A stretch of 10,927 nucleotides of DNA from CAZVVG01 sp964630615 (lineage in GTDB: Bacteria > Patescibacteriota > Minisyncoccia > Moranbacterales > UBA2206): positions 1 to 10,927 of the forward strand of contig CAZVVG010000022.1 of NCBI GenBank assembly GCA_964630615.1, in the 5' to 3' direction. Below the pieces are notes generated by a model. It worked only from the letters and a program-made list of their open reading frames with translations, was not told the DNA's origin and searched no databases. Below are positions 6,478 to 10,927 of the stretch, one piece after another. A program made the position numbers and the translations under genes. Every line of letters starts with the position of its first letter. Positions within the stretch are counted from its first letter, which is position 1.

Positions 6478-6499
6478 AACCCTTTTTTTGTTTTATGAT
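6472..6499 (+). promoter_or_regulatory. Candidate promoter for the envelope operon (leaderless start)
   Basis: TTGCAA (-35; 6472-6477), a 16-base spacer and TATGAT (-10; 6494-6499; five of six consensus bases) are followed by AAAGAA and then ATG at 6506. The expected transcription start is the A of that ATG. This excludes the upstream in-frame TTG at 6488, which lies between the two boxes. Confidence 0.5.
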
Positions 6500-6505
6500 A
6501 AAGAA

Positions 6506-8290
6506 ATGAAAATAGCTCAAGTTAATTCCAAACAAATCCAGTTTTTCTCTCTCGGTACTTTGATTTTTTGCCTGGGATTGGGCTGGTTCAGTCTCTGGCT
6601 CGCTCTTATGGGTTTTTTTTGGACTCCCCTGATTGGCGCTTATCTTCTCCTGGGTTTAGCTTATTTTTTTTACCGGCTGGTCAGGGAAAGGGAAAAAAGC
6701 GGTAATTTTTGGAAAAGTGAATTTTTTTTGATAAGCGGTCTCCTACTTGTGAGCGTGGTCTTTTTTTCTCTTTGGTCAGCGCCAACAATTTTTTCTGGTC
6801 GGGACCAGGGCTCGCTCAGTGAAGCCGCCATTCGCTTGGTTCAGAATAAAAGTCTCGCCTTTTCTTTTCCGGCTTCCGAAGAATTTTTTAAAATTTACGG
6901 TCCCGGAAGAGCGTTGAATTTCCCTGGCTTCAATTACACGTCTCAGGGTGAATTGATGACTCAGTTTTTCCCGGGCTATATTTCTTGGTTGGCCGCCTTT
7001 TTTTCCCTTCTGGGACTCAAGGGATTTGCCCTGGCTAACGGGTTGAGTTTTTTTGTTTTTCTGGCTTCTTTTTACCTGGTGGTGCGGCGCTTTTTGGATT
7101 TTGGTCCGGCTTTTGCCTCTCTCTTTTTAGTGTTAAGCACTTTTATTTTTTCCTGGTTTATAAAATTTACTCTGAGTGAAAATCTGGCTTGGGCACTTTT
7201 ATGGTTCGGCTTACTGCAACTTTTGATTTTTTTCCAAAAGAAGGAAGAAAACTGTCTTTTTTACACGCTGATTTCCTTTGGCCTCTTAATTTTTGTCCGG
7301 GTAGAAGGCTGGTTTTTTCTTCTGATGATAGGGATTATTCTGCTCTTTTACGCAAGAAAAGAGAAGAAATCGTTAGCGACGATTTTTTCCGGAAAAAATA
7401 GTCTAGTTCTTTTTTTGATCTTCATGACTTTTCTCTGGAGCTTTGTTCTTAATCAGCCGGCTTATTGGGAACTGGCTAAGGGAATGGCCAAGCCGTTAAT
7501 TTTTATTCAGCGAGAAGTTACCAGTGTTCAACCCCTCTCCCTGTTTTTTTACGTGCTAAAGATTCTGAATAATTATTTACTCCTCGGATTCATTGCCTTT
7601 TCTTTTTTGGGAGTCATCCTTTTAATCCTCAGAAAAAAATTTCTTCACCTCATCCCCTTTTTGGTTGTGGTTCCGACCTTTTTCTACCTAATCCAACCGG
7701 GAATTTCCCTGGATCATCCTTGGATGTTGCGCCGTTTTTCTTTTTCAGTAATTCCAGCCGCTATTCTCTACTCCGTTTTCTTTTTTGAATCCATTTTTCA
7801 AAAAAAGAGTTTTTTCTATGGAGTCGTCGGATTATTTTTTTTAGGAAACCTGTGGGTGGCTTTTCCTCTTTTGAAATTTACTCCCGAAAAAGAGCTGTTC
7901 TCGCAGGTTGCTGAAATCAGCCGTAATTTTTCCAAAGAGGATTTGATTTTGGTGGATCGGGAAGCAACGGGTAGCGGCTGGTCAATGATGACGGGTCCAC
8001 TGAGTTTTATTTTTGGAAAACAGGCAGTCTATTTTTTTAATCCGGAAGATATTTTTCAAATTGACCAAAAAAAATTCTCCAACGTATATCTTATTATTCC
8101 GCAAGGAAAACTTCCTTTTTACACAGAAGAATTGACAGGGCGGATTAGTTATGTTAAAGATTATGAAATTTGGGGAGAAAGACTTGAAGAGCAAACCGTG
8201 GAAAAAAACCGACTAGAAAAAGCAAAAATAACTCTTCCCAAAGTGAAAAATTTTTTGCAAAAAGGTAGCATCTATAAATTAGAAAAATAA
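6506..8290 (+). CDS. Polytopic membrane protein, probable GT-C-type glycosyltransferase
   Basis: GT-C enzymes move sugars from lipid-linked donors to acceptors on the outer side of the membrane. From the ATG at 6506 the protein has 594 residues, with about eleven to thirteen hydrophobic helices up to about residue 455, then a soluble tail of about 140 residues, probably outside the cell. After the first helices an acidic loop, GRDQGSLSEAA (98-108), places an Asp (about 100) where GT-C enzymes have their catalytic acidic residue. A VRVEGW motif (about 264-269) recalls the R-x-E region in related membrane glycosyltransferases. The arrangement fits the GT39/ArnT-like superfamily, but similarity is weak and the substrate unknown. 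An in-frame TTG at 6488 would add six residues, but it lies inside the promoter, so I prefer the ATG. The next gene starts four bases after the stop, implying one operon. Confidence 0.6.
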   Translation: MKIAQVNSKQIQFFSLGTLIFCLGLGWFSLWLALMGFFWTPLIGAYLLLGLAYFFYRLVREREKSGNFWKSEFFLISGLLLVSVVFFSLWSAPTIFSGRDQGSLSEAAIRLVQNKSLAFSFPASEEFFKIYGPGRALNFPGFNYTSQGELMTQFFPGYISWLAAFFSLLGLKGFALANGLSFFVFLASFYLVVRRFLDFGPAFASLFLVLSTFIFSWFIKFTLSENLAWALLWFGLLQLLIFFQKKEENCLFYTLISFGLLIFVRVEGWFFLLMIGIILLFYARKEKKSLATIFSGKNSLVLFLIFMTFLWSFVLNQPAYWELAKGMAKPLIFIQREVTSVQPLSLFFYVLKILNNYLLLGFIAFSFLGVILLILRKKFLHLIPFLVVVPTFFYLIQPGISLDHPWMLRRFSFSVIPAAILYSVFFFESIFQKKSFFYGVVGLFFLGNLWVAFPLLKFTPEKELFSQVAEISRNFSKEDLILVDREATGSGWSMMTGPLSFIFGKQAVYFFNPEDIFQIDQKKFSNVYLIIPQGKLPFYTEELTGRISYVKDYEIWGERLEEQTVEKNRLEKAKITLPKVKNFLQKGSIYKLEK

Positions 8291-8294
8291 ATTA

Positions 8295-9650
8295 ATGCGT
8301 TTTGATTTAACCAAAGAAATAATTATCCCAAAAGAAAGCCAGCCAACCTATAAATTACTAAGAGGTGGACTCTACCTTCTTTCTTTTTTGGGGGTGTCTT
8401 TCTTGTTTTTTTCTATCGCTTTTCCGGTGCGAATTTTTTCCTTCTCCTTCCTTAATCCTAATTCCACTAAAAACACAATTACGGACATTACTGATCCTCA
8501 AGGAAATTTTGTTAATTTGGGGAAATTCAAAGCCGGGGAAGAAAATTACTTTTTTACCTCTTTGCCAGGTTCTTTTTCCAAAACTCAAGTTGAATTGGCC
8601 TTAAGAAAAATGTTGTCCCTTCCGATTTTAGGTGAGATTTCCATTCGTAAGGGTTATAAAGCTCTTTTTTACCCAGAAGGGAAAGTTTTGGGTTTTCAGG
8701 ATGGCGCTCTTCTCAAAACCAACTCGAGCAATTATTTTATCGTTTCCCAGGGAAAGACTAGAGAGTTTAGGGATCGCAATCTTGTTTTTACCTTAGGTTT
8801 GGATCCGGAAAACTTCTGGGAAGTTAACCAGGAAGAGCTAGCCTTAAATCTGGAAGGAGAAAAAATTACTTCGGATAAAGAAGGCTACCCAGAAAATTCT
8901 CTTTTTAAAATCGGAAATGATTTTTTTATGCAGAGTGAAGGAGGAGTTTTGAAAAAATTCTTGAGTCTCGAAGCTTTTTTGAGTCGTTATCCGGAAACTT
9001 GGACGGTGGAAAAGAAGCCGGACTTTTTAGTGGGCAAGATTCTTAGTGAAGAAGCTGTCGGATTTAGCGATGGATCCCTGCTTTCTTACGGGGAATCCGT
9101 TTTTGTGGTGAGCGGGAAAAAGCTTTTTCCCATTGATAATTTTGTTACTTTTGAAGCTTTTGGCTATAACTGGGATGACGTAATTCCGGTTTCCGGCGAT
9201 GAAATTTCTTTCTATGAGAAACAAAAGCTTATGAATCTTAGCAGTCCTCATCCTTCGGGAACAATTTTTTACTCTTTGGAAAAAGACTTATATTTTTTGA
9301 TAGAGGAAGACGAGAAGAGGCCCCTGGGTTCTTTTCAAATCGCTAGCTCTTGGCTAAAAAAGAGTCCGATTATTTTTGACTCGGAAAGTTTGGAGCTTAA
9401 TGAGAAATGCCAAGTTAAGAAAAAGAGATTTAGCCTGAAAAAATACTTTTGTCAGGCCGAGATATCCAAGCTCGAAGCCCTCAAGGGTAAAGATTATGAA
9501 TTTAGATTTGTGGCCAAGGAGGACTTTCGGACGGACGAACTCAAGGTTAAACTAAGAAAGGATTATAGTCTGAAAAATTTAAATAATAATTTTCGGGAAA
9601 TCCTTTCTAGTATCAAGAAAAATTATGCGACCCAAAATAACCCTCAGTAA
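8295..9650 (+). CDS. Membrane-anchored extracytoplasmic protein with four DGxLL/GYxWDDV-type repeats
   Basis: The 451 residues begin with a short cytoplasmic tail and one membrane helix (about 22-43); the rest is probably outside the cell. Four divergent copies of a beta-rich repeat of about 50 residues follow. Repeat 1 (about 136-186) contains DGALLK, YFIVSQGK and EV..EEL; repeat 2 (about 200-246) SLFKIGNDFFMQSEGG; repeat 3 (about 259-307) DGSLLS, VFVVSGKK and GYNWDDVIPVS; repeat 4 (about 321-368) GTIFYS, LYFLIEEDEKRPL. I know this pattern from surface proteins and cell-wall hydrolases of CPR bacteria and Actinobacteria, where its function is not established. Two cysteines (372, 386) in the C-terminal part could form a disulfide. 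No catalytic domain is recognised. The gene starts four bases after the GT-C-like gene and its last 26 bases overlap the next start, so all three genes are probably translated together. Confidence 0.65.
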   Translation: MRFDLTKEIIIPKESQPTYKLLRGGLYLLSFLGVSFLFFSIAFPVRIFSFSFLNPNSTKNTITDITDPQGNFVNLGKFKAGEENYFFTSLPGSFSKTQVELALRKMLSLPILGEISIRKGYKALFYPEGKVLGFQDGALLKTNSSNYFIVSQGKTREFRDRNLVFTLGLDPENFWEVNQEELALNLEGEKITSDKEGYPENSLFKIGNDFFMQSEGGVLKKFLSLEAFLSRYPETWTVEKKPDFLVGKILSEEAVGFSDGSLLSYGESVFVVSGKKLFPIDNFVTFEAFGYNWDDVIPVSGDEISFYEKQKLMNLSSPHPSGTIFYSLEKDLYFLIEEDEKRPLGSFQIASSWLKKSPIIFDSESLELNEKCQVKKKRFSLKKYFCQAEISKLEALKGKDYEFRFVAKEDFRTDELKVKLRKDYSLKNLNNNFREILSSIKKNYATQNNPQ

Positions 9651-10029
9651 AAATTTTCAGCTGATTGCCCTAAAATTATTGCACGAATCACTTTTTATCC
9701 TTATAATTCTTTTTTTCTTTTCCTTACTGGCCGAAAGTGTTTTACCCGGATTGGTTTCCAGTCGCTTGGGGCTTTGGCTGCCAGCTTTATTATTGGTGCT
9801 TAACGTTTTCTTAATTAATTGGCTCAAAGAAAAAACCGGAATTTTGGACAATTCTAAAGAGGCTCTCGCCCTCAATAAAAAAGAAGCCCTTTTCGTCTTC
9901 CTAGTTTTGTTTATATTTGTTTTTAATAGTGTTTTGAGGCTCTCTCTTTTTTTGGGGATAATCCTTTCTCTTTTTTCCGCTTTCGCTGGTTGTTTAATTT
10001 TCATTTTGATTCAAAAAAGAGAAAGTTAG
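9625..10029 (+). CDS. Small four-helix membrane protein of unknown function
   Basis: The 134-residue protein has hydrophobic segments at about 22-38, 48-66, 88-104 and 106-128, with a basic N-terminus (MRPKITLSKN) and a charged loop (about 67-87) between helices two and three. No family is recognised. The ATG lies inside the end of the repeat-protein gene, a 26-base overlap in another frame, which suggests translational coupling; no Shine-Dalgarno is visible (AAGAAAAATT before the ATG). An antisense frame over the same stretch is open but very Lys/Arg-rich, as expected opposite a membrane gene, so this strand is preferred. Its TAG stop overlaps the TAA stop of the converging glycosyltransferase. 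Confidence 0.65.
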   Translation: MRPKITLSKNFQLIALKLLHESLFILIILFFFSLLAESVLPGLVSSRLGLWLPALLLVLNVFLINWLKEKTGILDNSKEALALNKKEALFVFLVLFIFVFNSVLRLSLFLGIILSLFSAFAGCLIFILIQKRES

Positions 10030-10927
10030 CTTTTAATAAAATTCAAAGTTTCCTGGGCGCATTTTTCCCAGGAAAATTTTTGGAGCTGTTGGCGGCCTTT
10101 CTCGATCAGGTCTTTTTTTAATTCTGGATTTTTCAGAATACGCTCTATTTGTTCGGCTAGGGCTTGGGCGTTATTGTTTTCAAAATAAAAAGCGGCTTTA
10201 CCCGCCACTTCTGGAAGGCTGGAATTGGAAGCGCAAAGCACCGGAATTTGAGAGGCAAAAGCTTCTAAAATTGGAAGTCCGAAGCCTTCATAAAGCGAGG
10301 GGAAGGCAAAGAGACTAGCCCCTCGGTAAAGAATCCCTAAGTCACCAAATTTGACTTTTCCGAGCAATTTTATGTGAGAAGAAAAACGACTATTTTGAGC
10401 TTTTTTCAGGGTATTTTCTGAAAGCCAGGCTTTTTCTCCGGCCAAAACCAAATCTCCTTGAAATGCGCCCTTTGCCTGTAAAATTTCAAAAGCTTCAATC
10501 AGTAATCCGATGTTTTTACGCGGCTGGATCGCCCCCGTGTATAAAATATAATCCCCCGTTATTTTATGCTTTTCTTTGAGAAGTCTTTCCTGGTCCAAAT
10601 TCCGTGGCTGGGAAAAAAGATCCGGATCAAAGCCGTGATAAATCACTCGAACTTTTTCCGCCGGCACTTCCGGATAAAATTTCAGGATGTCGTTTTTCGT
10701 TGATTCGGAAATTGCGATAATCTTATCCGCTTGCCGGATAGCGTAATCGGAAAAAGAATCAATTTTATAAAAATCTTTTAGCTTAAAATCTTCAGGAAAA
10801 TACTTAAACGCGAGATCATGGATAGTGATGACGGTTTTTAAATTTGCGCGGCGGAAAATCGGTAAAGCCTGAATCGGCATCCAAAGAGCATCTGGCTGGT
10901 CTTTCCAAATTTCCCAGGCGAAGCGGA
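10026..10927 (-). CDS. GT-B glycosyltransferase, family 4 (partial, N-terminus beyond right edge)
   Basis: Family GT4 enzymes transfer a sugar from a nucleotide-sugar to a growing glycan in the cytoplasm. The frame stays open past the Met at 10878-10880 to the window edge, reading ...RFAWEIWKDQPDALW before that Met. This is typical N-terminal sequence of the family, so the Met is internal and about 70-80 residues are missing. Counting from that Met, the protein shows TIHDLAF (19-25), AISESTKNDI (56-65), the donor-site segment YTGAIQPRKN (114-123) and the EGFGLPILE E-x7-E motif (198-206) that binds the nucleotide-sugar. It most resembles mannosyltransferase-like GT4 proteins (WbaZ/MtfB type); the sugar is not readable from sequence. 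Its stop overlaps that of the converging gene by three bases. Confidence 0.92.
   Translation of the reverse strand, partial: RFAWEIWKDQPDALWMPIQALPIFRRANLKTVITIHDLAFKYFPEDFKLKDFYKIDSFSDYAIRQADKIIAISESTKNDILKFYPEVPAEKVRVIYHGFDPDLFSQPRNLDQERLLKEKHKITGDYILYTGAIQPRKNIGLLIEAFEILQAKGAFQGDLVLAGEKAWLSENTLKKAQNSRFSSHIKLLGKVKFGDLGILYRGASLFAFPSLYEGFGLPILEAFASQIPVLCASNSSLPEVAGKAAFYFENNNAQALAEQIERILKNPELKKDLIEKGRQQLQKFSWEKCAQETLNFIKS

Noticed and set aside
6488..6505. TTG at 6488 as the start of the GT-C-like gene
   Set aside because: It falls between the -35 and -10 boxes of the likely promoter; the ATG at 6506 is the better start.
9657..10004. Minus-strand open frame of 115 codons, Lys/Arg-rich
   Set aside because: It is the mirror of the hydrophobic plus-strand gene. 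Frames opposite membrane helices are routinely basic and open, and it has no family resemblance or start signals.
10054..10074. Inverted repeat TTTTCC-CA-GGAAAA near the end of the GT4 gene, considered as terminator of the plus-strand operon
   Set aside because: The two-base gap is too small for a stable RNA loop and the sequence encodes ordinary GT4 C-terminal residues (around FSWEK).
10878..10880. ATG as the true start of the glycosyltransferase
   Set aside because: The frame continues upstream to the window edge with family-like residues, and a start here would remove most of the N-terminal Rossmann domain.
1..10927. CRISPR arrays, insertion sequences, phage genes or attachment sites
   Set aside because: No direct-repeat arrays, transposase-like proteins, terminal inverted repeats or tRNA-end duplications were seen.

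Overview
The window looks like a piece of a Candidate Phyla Radiation (Patescibacteria, probably Microgenomates-like) genome. This is an inference. It rests on a DUF4012 membrane protein, a membrane-anchored protein with four 'DGxLL...GY.W.DV..V' type repeats, tightly packed AT-rich genes with almost no Shine-Dalgarno sequences, and two promoters whose -10 box lies only 6-8 bases before the start codon. All stops seen are TAA except one TAG. A full-length prfB is present, so UGA is presumably a stop here, which argues against the UGA=Gly lineages (Gracilibacteria/Absconditabacteria).

Layout. Positions 1-1073 (minus) hold the first 357 codons of a large secreted or surface protein that runs off the left edge; part of it resembles the domain found near the N-terminus of Rhs/WapA-type YD-repeat proteins. 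Then come a terminator, a tRNA-Gln(CUG) gene with an unusual T-loop (1249-1323, minus) and a second terminator. From 1402 to 6340, five minus-strand genes lie 10-21 bases apart. In transcription order they are a DUF4012 protein, a ZIP-family metal transporter, prfB (peptide release factor 2), ftsE and ftsX. A near-consensus promoter in the last codons of prfB can start ftsE-ftsX separately as an almost leaderless mRNA.

The 6341-6505 region is a divergent control region. A palindromic TTGCAA can act as the -35 box of promoters in both directions, and on the DUF4012 side a terminator-like hairpin sits just before the start codon. To the right (plus strand) is a three-gene operon: a polytopic GT-C-like membrane protein (6506-8290), a membrane-anchored repeat protein (8295-9650) and a small four-helix membrane protein (9625-10029). 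It converges with a GT-B glycosyltransferase on the minus strand (10026 to beyond the right edge), whose stop codon overlaps that of the small membrane protein.

How the genes fit together: one half is housekeeping (translation termination, divisome-linked FtsEX, a glutamine tRNA, metal transport). The other half looks like a cell-envelope locus (two glycosyltransferase-type proteins, a repeat protein displayed outside, DUF4012, a small membrane protein). The least explained parts are the plus-strand envelope operon and the truncated Rhs-like surface protein.
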